From Lichina pygmaea (lineage: Eukaryota; Ascomycota; Lichinomycetes; Lichinales; Lichinaceae), in assembly GCA_963422465.1 (NCBI GenBank), contig OY730171.1:3534001-3598000 (forward strand): a DNA stretch of 64,000 nucleotides, written 5' to 3'. Under the pieces are notes generated by a model. That model made no database searches and was not told the origin of the DNA. It was given only the letters and a program-made list of their open reading frames with translations. The position numbers were made by a program, and so were the translations under genes. Below, piece by piece: positions 1 to 12,018 of the stretch. Each line of letters opens with the position of its first letter. Position 1 is the stretch's first letter.

Positions 1-2
1 TC

Positions 3-3000
3 AAGGTCTCTGATCGTCCGTCGTCCTCCAGATACGACAAGCGTCGATCCCATCTCCTCTCGCACTTTCTGGGGCCTTCGAAGCCTCTACGAACAAACTC
101 AACTGTTGAAAGCGCCGGTAACGATGGGGTTGCGCGTTCTCAGGGCGGCGGGAGACAGTTCACCTATCATGTGGCGTCCGATGAGCCGGATCCACCATCT
201 GCAGCGTCCCAGTCGTTCGCAGGTGCATCGAACGACGCACCCTCTTACGCGTACGGATCATCCACGATGACAGACTCCCGAAGCGCGGTTCCATCAGGAT
301 TGGTCGACAGTTCGCAGGGTAGCCGATCGGGGTTGAGGCCTCTTGGCCACCGCACTGCGGCGCTGCATCGGGACTCCCTCTTCCTACCTCGGTCGAATAG
401 CCCTGCCCCACCGTCCCGGACCATATCGCGCGAAGGTACAATGATGGGCAACTACGCGTTCAATCCAGCTACTCATGGGAGCTATGGAGCTCAGCAGCCC
501 GACGACCAGGCTTCAACATGGGGCACCGATCGGAACCGGCAGAGCACCCTGCTCGATTCGCATCAGAATTACTTTCTCAACTTTGCTGGCCACCAGAGCG
601 ACGACTCGCAGCAGCGTGACAGCTACGGCGGGGAGCTTCATCGATATTCTAACTCCGACGCATTCTCGCCAACGGCTGCCATGGCGCCGCCGATGTTGAC
701 GGCGAGCGACCTTCCGCCGCCGGGAGCCCTCAAAGCGCAGTTGCCATTGGAACCGCGGGACGTGCCCTTCGCCGTGTACGATCCGCATAACCCGAATACG
801 CCGATGTCGAGGTTCGACAACCTTCCTTCGGTCCTGCGGTACCGGAGCCAGACGATTGGCAAGCGGGCCGCTTTCTGGGTGCTGGATCAGAAGGGGAAGG
901 AGGTGTCGTCCATCACCTTCGAGAAACTGACGAGTCGCGCAGAAAAGGTAGCCCAGGTCATCCGAGATAAGAGCAATCTCTATCGAGGCGATCGCGTAGC
1001 CCTGATCTATCGCGACTACGAGATTGTCGAGTTTGCCGTGGCTCTCATGGGCTGCTTCCTCGCCGGTGTCGTCGCAGTCCCCATCAACAACCAGGAGGAC
1101 TACCAACAACTCAACGTCATCCTGACCTCGACCCAGGCGCACCTTGCGCTGACCACGGACAACAACCTGAAGGCTTTTCAGCGGGACATCACGGCGCAGA
1201 AGCAGAGTTGGCCACGCGGTGTCGAGTGGTGGAAGACAAACGAGTTTGGCAGCTTCCACCCGCGAAAGAAGGGCGATCTGCCGGCGCTATCCGTGCCGGA
1301 CTTGGCTTACATCGAGTTCTCCAGGGCGCCGACGGGTGATCTGCGGGGTGTTGTGCTGAGCCATAGGACGATCATGCATCAGATGGCGTGTGTGAGTGCG
1401 GTCATCTCGACCGCTCCTTCCAGCGTCAGCGCCAACGATACTTTCAAGACTGGTCTGAGGGACAGGAACGGGAAGCTGGTGGCCGACGAAGGTGGTGGCG
1501 AGACGGTGATTAGCTACTTGGACGCACGACAAGGCATCGGCTTGATAATCAGCGTGCTGCTGACCGTTTATGGCGGACACACCACCTACTGGATCGAGCC
1601 GAGGACGGTCGAGACGCCCGGGATGTATGCGCACTTGGTCACCAAGTACAGAGCGACGCTGATGGTCGCGGACTACCCTGGTCTAAAGCGAGCGGCGTAC
1701 CATTACCAAGCGCTGCCGCTAGCGACTCTCAACTTCAAGAAAGGCTTCGAGCCGAACTTCAGCAGGGTCAAGCTCTGTCTGATCGATACCCTGACGGTGG
1801 ATAGCGAGTTCCACGAGATCCTCGCCGACCGCTGGTTGCGACCGATGCGAAACCCGAGAGCACGGCAGATCGTTGCGCCCATGCTCTGCCTGTCGGAACA
1901 TGGCGGTATGATCATCAGCATACGGGATTGGGTGGGCGGGCAGGACCGGATGGGCTGTCCGTTGAACACCGTCCTGGATACCGAACCGGACGATTTGGAG
2001 GACAAGGAAGAGAGGACCAGCGCCGGTACCAATGGCTATAGCAGCCTCATCGGCAGTGGCACGGTGCAGCCCAAGAACCAAACCACCACGGATGAGCTTG
2101 GCGAGGTCCTGCTGGACCGAGAGGCCCTCAAGACGAACGAAGTCGTGATCGTCGCGGCAGGGGACGAAGCTCGGAAACGCGCGGCCACCGAGCCCGGCAC
2201 GGTGAGGGTTGGTGCTTTTGGATTTCCCATCCCCGACGCCACGCTCGCCGTCGTCGACCCGGAGACCAGTTTACTATGCACGTCGTATGTCGTCGGCGAG
2301 ATCTGGGTGGACTCGCCATCCCTGTCCGGGGGGTTCTGGGCCCTGCCGAAACACACGCAGAGCATCTTCCACGCACGGCCTTACCGATTCCAGGAGGACA
2401 ACCCGACGCCGATGGTCGTCGAGCCCGAGTTTCTGCGTACTGGTCTCTTGGGGTGCGTCATCGACGGCAAGGTCTTTGTTCTGGGACTCTACGAGGATCG
2501 GCTACGGCAGAAGGTCGAGTGGGTAGAACCCGACATGGAGGGCGCCGAATACCGGTATTTCTTCGTTCAGCACCTCGTCGTGACCATCATGAAGAACGTG
2601 CCCAAGATCTACGACTGGTGAGTTCGCCTGGCCATGGGCCGGTGTCGTCAGGGCGTGGTTCTCATGCCTGTGGTCTAGCTCTGCTTTCGATGTGTTTGTC
2701 AACGACGAGCATCTCCCGATCGTGCTGCTCGAGTCGAACGAGGCTTCCACGAACCCTCAGCCGTCCGGAGGACCTCCGCGTCAACTCGATGCTGCCTTGT
2801 TGGACTCCTTATCGGAGCGTTGTATGGAGGCGTTGTATCAAGAACACCACCTTCGGGTCTACTGCGTCATGATAACCGCCCCAAACACGCTTCCGCGAGT
2901 CTTCAAGAATGGGAGGAAAGAGATTGGAAACATGCTTTGCCGCAGAGAATTCGATCATGGAAACCTGCCATGCGTGCACGTCAAATTTGGTGTGGGGCGT

Positions 3001-6000
3001 GCCGTGATGAACCTACCCGTCGGCATCGATCCCGTGGGCGGCATCTGGTCAAGGCTGTCGAGCCAGTGGAGGCAAGAAGACCTTATGATGCAGGACAAGC
3101 AGTACTCCGGCGTCGACCATCGGGAGGTCGTCATCGACGATCGAACCTCGACTTCCTTGAACGACTTCACAAGCATCGTCGACCTCTTGCAGTGGAGAGT
3201 CGCACGGCAGGCCGATGAACTCGCCCTCTGCAGCGTCGACGGTCGAGGCAAGGAGGGCAAGGGTATCGCCTGGAAGAAGTTCGATTCGAGAGTGGCGGCG
3301 GTGGCGATGTATCTCAACAACAAGCTGAAAGTACGACCGGGGGACCACCTGATCCTGATGTACACGCATTCGGAGGATTTTGTGTTCGCAGTCCACGCTT
3401 GCTTGTGCCTCGGAGCCGTCGCGATCCCCATGGCTCCACTGGACCAAAATCGACTGCATGAAGATGCACCCGCGCTGCTGAACATGACCGGAGACTTGGG
3501 CGTCAAGGCTATCTTAGTGAACAACGACGTCGATCATCTGCTCAAACAGAAGGCCGTATCGCAGCATCTCAAGCAATCGGCCACGGTGATGAAGGTCAGC
3601 GTGCCGACTACGTTCAATACCAGCAAACCACCCAAGCAGTCGTCCGGATGTCGCGACCTGGGCTTCACGGTCAAGCAAGCTTGGGTCGACCCTGACTGGC
3701 CGGCACTGATCTGGACGTACTGGACGCCTGACCAAAGGCGAGTGTCGATACAGCTCGGGCATAGGGGCATCATGGGCACGTGCAAGGTCCTCAAGGAGAC
3801 GTGTCAGATGAACAGCTCGAGGCCGGTCATCGGCTGTGTCCGAAGCACCAACGGCTTGGGCTTTCTTCACACTTGCCTGATGGGGGTGTTCGTAGGTGCG
3901 TTGGAATGCTGTAGGGCCATGGCGTATGCGCCACGCTAATCTCGTCTAGGCGCACCGACGTATCTGTTCTCTCCGCTGGATTTCGCTCAGAACCCGGCCT
4001 CTCTTTTCATTGCGCTATCTCGCTATAAGATCAAAGACACCTATGCTACGAGTCAGATGCTAGAGCATGCGATGAGTTTGATACCCGGCAAAGGCTACGC
4101 GTTGCATGAGCTGAAGAACCTCATGATCTCGACAGAGGGCCGCCCCCGCGCTGATATCTGTGGGTCGGCATCCAGGCCGCGCAGTCTGGCGTCGGTGAAC
4201 TTGCTGATTTTTGTCTGGCAGTTCACAAAGTTCGCGCGCACTTCGCGGCTACAGGACTCGACCGGACAGCCATCAACACCATCTACTCGCACGTCTTGAA
4301 CCCCATGGTCGCTTCCCAGTCGTACATGTCAATCGAGCCGATCGAGCTTTGGCTCGACACCCAGGCGCTCCAACAGGGCCTCGTCCGGCCCGTAGACCCG
4401 ACGACGGATCCGTCAGGTCTGCTCGTGCAGGACTCTGGCATGGTGCCCATCTCGACCCAGATCGCCATTGTCAACCCGGAGACCTGTAGGCTGTGTCGGG
4501 TGGGCGAATACGGCGAGATCTGGGTCCAGTCCGAAGCATCGGCCAGATCATTCTACGGCTCGAAAGACGCCTTTGACGTCGAGAAGTTCAACTGCCAGAC
4601 GGCCGACGGTGATCCCCATGCTCGCTGGGTCAGGACCGGGGACTTGGGATTTCTGCATTACGCCAGCCGTCCGATTGGACCCCAAGGCGCCTTGGTCGAC
4701 ATGCAGATTCTGTTTGTCCTCGGCGCCATCGGCGAGACATTTGAGGTCAACGGGCTCAACCATTTCCCGATGGACATTGAGTCCACGGTCGAGAAGTGTC
4801 ATCGGAACATCGTTCCAGGGGGCTCGTGAGTCATGAGGACGCTTGTTGGAACGAGTTGGGTACAGCGGCTGACATGTTGCTGTTGCGTAGGGCTGTGTTC
4901 CAGGCTGGTGGCCTCGTCGTCGTCCTGGTCGAGGTGATACGGAAGGCATTTCTGGCATCGATCGTGCCGGTCATCGTCAATGCCATCCTCAGCAGTCATC
5001 AACTGGTCGTCGACATAATCGTTTTCGTCGGACGAGGTGACTTTCCTCGATCGCGACTCGGCGAGAAGCAGCGAGGGAAGATCCTCGCAACTTGGGTGAC
5101 GCGGAAGATGCGGACAATCGCCCAGTTCGGCATCCGCGACAGCGAACAAGTAGATTCCCACATGCAGGATGTTTCATCGACGCCTTCTCGTCGCACAGCT
5201 CCGTCGACACGCAACGGAAGTCTCGTCGCCAGCAGTCTGGGCCTAGAGAGGGCATTGGCCGAGGTCGATCTGTCTCCGCAGCAACAGCGTCAGCCGCAGT
5301 CCCTGCCGCACTCGCACTTGCAATTGCAGCCCCAGTTGCAGCCACATCCAGAGTCTGAGTATGCGCGGTTTCCAGCTGGCATCTCCGAGATGCCAGCCGG
5401 ACTCGACGACGCCGCAAAAGAAGGCCCGGCGCAGGGATGGAACATGGAACTGCCCAGTGACGCGCAGAGACCAGCGGACGGCCGTGCTTACCCATTTGAG
5501 CTGCCAGACACGAGCAGCAGTGTCGTGTTCCGGGGTCCTCCGTCGACGGCGACAACTTCAACCTCGACGACGACAACGAAGGCTGCAACAGCGGCGACGG
5601 CCAATCCGGCTTCGGAGACTGGTGCTGCCTCGAGCAAAGACTCACCGCAGCCGGCGACCGCTGGGGCAAGTTCCATCGAACGGCCACGTCTCATGCCATC
5701 ACAGCTGTCGTTCACGTTACAAGATCATATTCCACCGCGACTAGCATCGGCGTCCTCCCCGAGTGTCACCGCAGCTCCAGCTCAACGGCCGGCGGCGGCG
5801 GCGTCGCAGGAAACCGCCACAGAAGACGATGCTGCATCTGGGTACGATCGTGCGGCCACGCCATCAGCATACTTAGCCGGCACCGACGCTCAAGTATCCC
5901 CGTTCGCGAACGAGGACAGCCCGAGGCAATTATGGGGCGGCGACCTCTTGACGTTGCCGTCCCAAAAATCATCGTCGTCTCCCGGTCCGCAGGCCCACCA

Positions 6001-6685
6001 GCAACGATACGCCCCTCCGCAGTCCCACTCGCCACAACCGCAGAGCGTGCTACGAGCCGTCAACGTGTCGTCCGACGAAGACATGCCTCCGAAACCGCCC
6101 GCCAAGTCCCGACAGCAGGACAATAGACCGCAGTTTGAAGCCGCGAAGGCCAACGCCAGCGATGACGACGACGACCATCACCGACACCACCACCACCACC
6201 ACCACCACCACAATGACCAAGAAGACGACGCATGGCGCCGTGACGCACTCCTGCATATGCGCTACGCCGGCGACGCCGGCAATGCGCACCGCCCAGCTCC
6301 GCCGCCGCCGCCGCCACCGCCGGCTCTCGCAGCAGGCTACGCCCGTACCACGTCTTCTTCTTCTCTTTCGAATGCCGGCGAACTGCGCGGCGTGTACAGC
6401 CACGGGCCAGGCTCTGCGAATCGGTACGGCGGCGTTCGAAGCGGGGGCGGATACGTCGGCGCCGACAGCCACGGCGCCGATGGCAGTGGCGGTGGCAGTG
6501 GCGGTGGCAGTAGCGTCGGTCCTTTTGGCTCCGAAGCCCAGCGTCATTATCATTATCATCAGCAACAGCAGCAGCAGCATTATGGAGGAAGAATGGCTCC
6601 GCAGAGGTCTCCCTACACCGATGGCGGCGGCGGCGGCGGCGGCAGCGGCAGCGGCAGCGGCAGCGATCCATACTGGAGATCATAA
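3..6685 (+). CDS. DIP2: DIP2/Cps1-like tandem AMP-binding protein (5' partial)
   Basis: Large adenylate-forming protein of the DIP2/Cps1 family, whose yeast and animal members are linked to diacylglycerol and lipid homeostasis. The frame is open from the left edge, so the start and any DMAP1-binding domain lie outside. Exons 3-2617, 2679-3895, 3950-4159, 4222-4825 and 4891-6685 give 2146 residues after joining. Two AMP-binding-like halves are seen, at about residues 270-870 (RYRSQTIGKRAAFWVLD to YLDARQGIGL) and 1035-1620 (SIVDLLQWRVARQADELAL to GAPTYLFSPLDFAQNP, STEGRPRADIF, IYSHVLNP). The last 500 or so residues are low complexity: Gln/Pro, a His run coded near 6180-6213, a Pro run near 6300, and Gly/Ser runs to the stop. 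Junctions are supported by family continuity, for example NIVPGGSAVFQAGGL across 4826-4890. Family assignment is firm; the substrate is unknown. Confidence 0.88.
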
Positions 6686-8385
6686 GTAAATTGGCTTTTG
6701 GAATATAAGGTACTGCGTCGTCTCAGTGTCGATGGGGTAAGAGGTCGTGCGGTAACTTGGCCGTGTCGCCCATGGTACCTACTGTACAGTACGTGTACTG
6801 CCTGCGTCGTCTTTTTCTTTCTATGATATCATTTCTATTGCTCATGATGTTCCCAAGGCTCATGACATTTCCATTGCTCGTGACATTTCCATCGCTCGTG
6901 ACGGTTCCATTGCTCGGGACGGTTCCAATTGCCAGTGATCTCTCCTAGCGGTCACCATCTCTTTGGTGGTCATGCCGCCCGCGCTGCTTGCTTCGCCCAC
7001 GCCGCCGTCTGCAGCGTCTGTGGTATGTTTCACGGCGTTGCTCATGTCCGTTGGTCGATTGATAGGCTGCTTGGACTGTACAATAGTATTGACTGTACGG
7101 AGTATGGATTGTATTGACGGGTTAGCTCTGTTACTTCTGTTGGCACCGCCACTCCTTTTGGTCCTTTTAGCACTGTTGGTTCTGTTGGTTCTCTTGGTTC
7201 TGTTGGGGAGGTTTTCTTCTGGGCCTGTTGGTTTTGTTGGTTTTGTTGGTGCTGTTGATCCCGTTTGATCTGTTAGTTCTCTTGGTTGTGTCAGTCATGT
7301 CAGTTCGTGTCAGTGTACTTACTACCAGCAATCATTGACCTGATACGTAATAAACCTGTCGCTGGATCCGACAGTTTAGCGGTATGCTTCCTCGATTGTT
7401 AGACACACTATGCAGGCCACTGCACCTGGCTACTCGACGACTTGGCTTGTTGGTCAATCGCTTCCATCACGTCCAATTATCCATGTGCTGGAACGTTAGA
7501 GTAACCTGGACAGCTGAGTTGCTCAACAGCCGAGTACCTACCCAACTACAATATCTCGCCGAGTGACGACTACCTACTCGACCAAGCATCACCATTGCGC
7601 TGACATGCTAGTCTTCAGCGATGCACCATGCTATGCACTGCATCTTGCACTGCACCATGACATTTAATACTCAACAGACCAGTGCGCACCGGACAGTATG
7701 ATGGAGATGTTATCTCGTGGATATCCTGCCACTCCACCGCTCTACCACTCTACCACCGTGCCACTACTTGTATGAAGCACGTAAGACCTGACACTGCAGC
7801 ACTGATTACCTCACATCGACAGGACCAGCGGGAGAGATCCAGTGCATTAACATGCGGCTGTGCCATCAACTTAGCGGCTTACGGCGCAAGTGTCTTATGG
7901 AGTCGTGATCAGCTGGATGGCTCACCCACACATGACCTATCCAGGCGTGATTTGTTCACGCATCAGCAGAGATACCCTGACGTCTCAATTCTTGTCCATT
8001 CACCTCGGGCGATGCCTTTTGCTGTCCTGGGGCTGTTCGTCCCAGTTGTCTCTCTTGCATGGCACGTGAAGGGGAAGATGTAGGGCTCCATGATACTCGA
8101 CTTGGTAGCATCTGTCTCCCGTGGAGTGTTCTCACTGTACATGCTACCGCGCTTTTTCCTTCTTTTTTTGGACTCCGACCCGGCAACGAGAATCGCTCGC
8201 GCTCCCCTTTTCCCTCCCTGCAACAAAATGCCCACAGATACCCCCTTCGCCAAGGCCAGGTGGACGCTGCCGCTTGCTACCCGCATAAAGCAGCCCCCCC
8301 CCCCCCCCCCCCCCCCCCCCAACAAGTCGCGAAACGCAAAGTGTCCGTGGCTTTTCGGTGCTCGTAGATATATCTACCGGCAGGT
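6686..8385. other. Intergenic, simple repeats and a C27 run
   Basis: No credible gene. About 6843-6930 holds four to five imperfect tandem copies of an 18-21 base unit built on CATTTCCATTGCTCGTGA. About 7135-7290 is a degenerate GTTGGTTCT-type repeat. A run of 27 C lies at 8294-8320, just beyond the stop of the minus-strand methyltransferase gene and probably in its 3' UTR. The 133-codon reading frame at 7682-8083 has no family features. Confidence 0.6.
8294..8320. repeat. C27 homopolymer
   Basis: 27 consecutive C, about 65 bases past the stop codon of the minus-strand methyltransferase gene (G27 in its transcript sense). Confidence 0.9.
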
Positions 8386-10424
8386 CTACGCAGAAGACGG
8401 GCTCTTACCTCCGTCCTTCGGCTTCCTGGCCACCCAGTGCGCGAGACGGAAGCGCTGGTCGTACATGCAGCTCGGGTCTTGGATGTAGCCTGCCAGCCTT
8501 CGCTTCGGCTTTCTTCGCTTGACATCGCCTGAAGGTGTTTGGTGCTGCTGGTCCTGTTGGCGGGCTGTTCGGGGTTGCAGTGGCGATTGGTCCTGTGACG
8601 CGGTTTGGCCGGACACGCCTCGTCCGGGGACATGCGCTGCTTCTGCGGAAGGGTTCGTCGCCGAGGGTCGAGGCGCCGAAGACGGTGAGGTCGAAACCGC
8701 CGAGGCCGGAGGCGAGGATAGATCGGCTGGCGATTTCGGAGGTGAAGAGGATTCGTCGTCGTCTTCTTCGTCGCCGCCGCCGTCGCCGTCGTCGGTGATC
8801 TCCTGAGACTCCAGCTTGAACCCAAATCGCTCGACCATAGCCAGTACTTCCTCGTTCGTCAGCTCCACCGAGCCTGGCTCGCCGATTCCCAAGAACTGCG
8901 ATTTCGCCTGGCCGTCTGCCTCCCGATCGCCCTTGTTCCCGTCGTCGCCGTTGACGTGGTCCGGTCGCGTTCGCGGATGGTTCATCCAGTTCGAGTTGCT
9001 CGGCCTGTAGTGCCATAGGAGCGGCCCTACGTTGATCCACAGCCCTCCCGGCTTCAGACAGTGCCGGATCGTCTCGATGTACCGAAGGATGTTCGGCGCC
9101 GTGTCGATGAAGAAGACGGTGCACACGACGTCGTACTGCTCGCGGTGCTCTGCGTCCGAGTACAGCACGATGAAATCGGACGCGCTGACGTTCATGCGCT
9201 GGAAGGCGTGGATGCGCTGGCCTTCGCTCGCCGCGTTCAGCGCCGTGCCGGGATGGATGTCCGGGATCTTGACGCATCGCAGCTGGTCCCTCCGCGATAT
9301 TCGGTTCGAGAAATTGGTGGCCCAGGGATACAGATCTTGTTGCTGACCCGCCCGCAGGCCGTTCAGGATGTACGACGACGCCAGCAGGGAGTGGTGCGTC
9401 AGATCGTTGCCCTCGACGTTGAAGCCTGCGAAGCAGATGTCGAACATGAGACGGCCCAGGCCGACGCCGGGAACCAGGACCTTGGTATTGCTCCGATCGA
9501 CACCGGCGCCGTACCGGGGAAAGTAAGCGTCCAGATCTCGCAAGACCAGTCCGTTCGATGCTTCTCGTTCGAAAGCCCCCTCGGCGCTCCAGTCACGATA
9601 CATCTGTCTGACGATGGTCTGCGCCTTGTCCATGTCGTTGGCCGTGGACGCGCCCCGCCAGTCGAGGGGTTGTTTCGGCGGGCGACCGTCTTCGTCTGCT
9701 GAGCCGTCCGGTGACGACGAAGGCCGACCTAGTTCGGGCAACTCGGCAGGAAGACCGAACGAGGACAGGCCGTACATGAGGATACTGTCTGCGAACTCGG
9801 CGTTCGTGTCGATGGCGTCGTCCACGGCCGTCAGTGTGTCGAGGAAGGAGAACGGCGGCGCGGTCAGTATGGCCTGGTGGTCCTCGGGAAGCGCGTAGAA
9901 AGCTTGTCGTCGCAGGTGCGTGACGCTATAGTGCATGTAGCTCTGGTATTGGCTGAGGTGGTCAGAGTCGTGTCGTGTCGTGTGAGCTTTGAGTAATCGC
10001 AAAGCAAAGCAAATTAAAGCAATAGAAACCACCCCTGACATCCCGTCGACGTTCCAAGGAGCCCCAAGAAAAGCATGTTCGACCGCGGCGTAACAACAAA
10101 CACATACCCAAAAGAATCCAGCGCGGCGAAGAGTACCTTCTTTTCATCCTCGTTCGTGAACGCCTCGTCGGCGTTGACCCAAGGATTACGGGTCTCTGTC
10201 TCCGATTCGTCATTGACCTCCTCCTGTCCCTCCTCCTCCCCCTCCTCACCGCCATCCGTACCCTCCTCTTCTCCGTCCGTAGAGTCCTCGGCGTCTGCGA
10301 CCGGCCTGTTAATGCCGTTGACTTCCTTCTGCATGGTAGCGTACAGGTCACTTCCGGCGCGAATGTCATCCGGGTGTAGAGAGCCATCCTGAAGGGCCAT
10401 CTCCCTTCCTCTAGAGCGCGATTG

Positions 10425-10466
<42 letters not shown>

Positions 10467-10487
10467 GCTCATGGTTGGCGAGCTCAT
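8386..10487 (-). CDS. Carnosine N-methyltransferase-like (N2227/UPF0586 family)
   Basis: SAM-dependent methyltransferase of the N2227 family, whose members (human CARNMT1, yeast YNL092W) methylate carnosine-type dipeptides. The native fungal substrate is unclear. Exons 10487-10108 and 9952-8386 are joined over a 155-base intron (donor GTATGT, acceptor CTCAG), giving 648 residues. Past the junction the sequence reads SFGQYQSYMHYSVTHLRRQ, as in the family's substrate region. The SAM loop VLVPGVGLGRL, FFIDTAPNILRYIETI and LKPGGLWINVGPLLWHY are diagnostic. The N-terminus has a poly-Ala run from a CTG/GCA repeat (10426-10466) and an acidic tract. An acidic, Ser/Pro-rich insert of about 100 residues, containing EEDDDESSSPP, lies between the catalytic core and the conserved C-terminus (SCMYDQRFRLAHWVARKP). 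A second ATG five codons in is possible. Confidence 0.85.
10426..10466. repeat. CTG/CAG trinucleotide repeat in coding sequence
   Basis: Perfect CTG repeat on the plus strand (GCA on the coding strand), making the poly-Ala run near the N-terminus of the methyltransferase. Likely length-polymorphic. Confidence 0.9.
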
Positions 10488-10993
10488 GGTTGGTGTCGAT
10501 CGGTCGAAAGGCCCGCGGCCTGGATTTTATTCGCGGTATCGTATCGTATCGTATCGTGGAGGTGCTACTGTATCGTAGCCCGTCGAGCGTCACCATGCAG
10601 TCGAACCTGAGTCTCGGCAGATGCACATGGAGGGGTGATTGTCAAGTGCCGATCATCTGCCGAATGCCGTAAAAACTTAGTGGTGTTTGTTTTCGCGGCT
10701 CATCGTGGTTCGGCAATCGTTCGTTATCTAAGCGGCCGGATATATCCACTACGGTACCGGTACGAAGGTACCGTACCTACGTACAATACGGCTAATCTAA
10801 TCTAATCTAATCTAATCTCCCTTTCCTGTGTGTTACGTACGTACTTCACCGGTACATACGTAGGGAAGTACGTACGTACAGCACTTCATATCATCTCATT
10901 CCCCTTCTTCATTACAACTACTATACGAGGTACGGTACATGATAAAGGACCCTTTCTGCTCCTTTCCACCCCGTTCTCCAACCCATTCGAAGA
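10488..10993. promoter_or_regulatory. Divergent intergenic region with GTAC palindromes and TAATC repeat
   Basis: Sits between the minus-strand methyltransferase and the plus-strand chaperone-like gene, so it probably carries both promoters. It holds several GTAC-type palindromes (10750-10790, 10835-10880) and five or six tandem copies of TAATC at 10793-10817. No clear TATA box. Confidence 0.5.
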
Positions 10994-11921
10994 ATGTCCT
11001 CGTCACCCTCCTCCTTTCCCCAGCAAAGTCCAGCAATCCCAGCCCAAGCCTCGGATGCAGCCTCAAAAGCAACAACGCAACGACAACCTCCGTCATTCAC
11101 GCCTTTACAATTGAGCTTCCCTCTCCCCCGCTCGGCTGTGGCAGGCACGGATATCTGTACTCACTTGTCCATTCTGGAACACGCTGTGCTGGTGTTTCTG
11201 ACGACAACTGCTGGTACGCCTTCAGCCGGCGTCGGCGTCGAAGCGAGCAACTTACAGAGTGCTGGTGAGGCGATGGGTGGTCTTGGTGGGGGTGGGGGAG
11301 CCCTTGGAGGAAGCGCTCCGATCGAAATCGTGCTACCTACCGCCGTTGGCCTAGGCGGTAAGATCGAGTCTGTTGTCCTAGGAATGGGACCGCAGAACGG
11401 TGGCGCGGGCCATGCAGCAGCACCACCACCACCACAGGCCGCTCCTTTGGGTAGTTTTGTGCATGCTATACCCGACGTATGTGACTAGTGTTTCTCCCAT
11501 CTCATATGATATCGATCAAACTAGCAGTATACTTCACGCTCCAATCAGGTCATCGTCAGTCTCTCTCGTCTGTGCGAGCTGTACCGCTATCTCCTGCCCA
11601 AGCCCAACGCTAATCCCACAGCGTCCCATCAAGAAATACAATCCCACCACGGCGCTCTCCACCGCTCTATATATCCAAGAAGGCTCGATAGACTTCACTA
11701 CCCGGCTGGCGCGGGTGCTCGCCAAGAAGATACAGCTGCCGGTATACGTCGGCAACTCGATCAGCTTCGCCGCCGCGGCCGGAGCGGGCGGGTCGGTCGA
11801 GGAGGAAATAGAGGGCTTCAAGCGCTGCGTCGAGATTATCTTGGGCGAGGTACGAAACAGACACATTGAAGGCGGACGACGAGAAAAGAAAGGAGAGCGG
11901 AGCGAAGGAAGGTCCTTTTGA
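10994..11921 (+). CDS. Proteasome assembly chaperone 4-like protein
   Basis: Small protein with one 145-base intron (11477-11621). Exon 1 (10994-11476) starts MSSSPSSFPQQS, carries the beta-sheet core TDICTHLSILEHAVLVFLTT, then a Gly-rich loop. Exon 2 continues RPIKKYNPTTALSTALYIQE and DFTTRLARVLAKKIQLPVYV. The junction HAIPD/RPIKKYNP keeps frame and matches what I recall of fungal PAC4/Poc4-type proteins that pair 20S proteasome alpha subunits. The C-terminus is doubtful: after IILGE a donor-like GTACGA occurs, and the reading to the stop at 11921 is Arg/Lys/Glu-rich and may be intron. Family assignment is moderate. Confidence 0.55.
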
Positions 11922-12018
11922 TCGACTTGTTGCTTTTCTGGGAGAAGCAAGTTGAAGATGCGGCATGTTTCCAGGGAGCATGTGTTTAGTAAGTACGTTC
12001 TATACAGCCGCGAGATAA

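Noticed and set aside
513-1259. 248-codon minus-strand reading frame inside the DIP2 gene
   Set aside because: Antisense shadow of a conserved coding exon; no family features of its own.
7682-8083. 133-codon plus-strand frame
   Set aside because: Lies in repeat-rich intergenic DNA with no conserved features.
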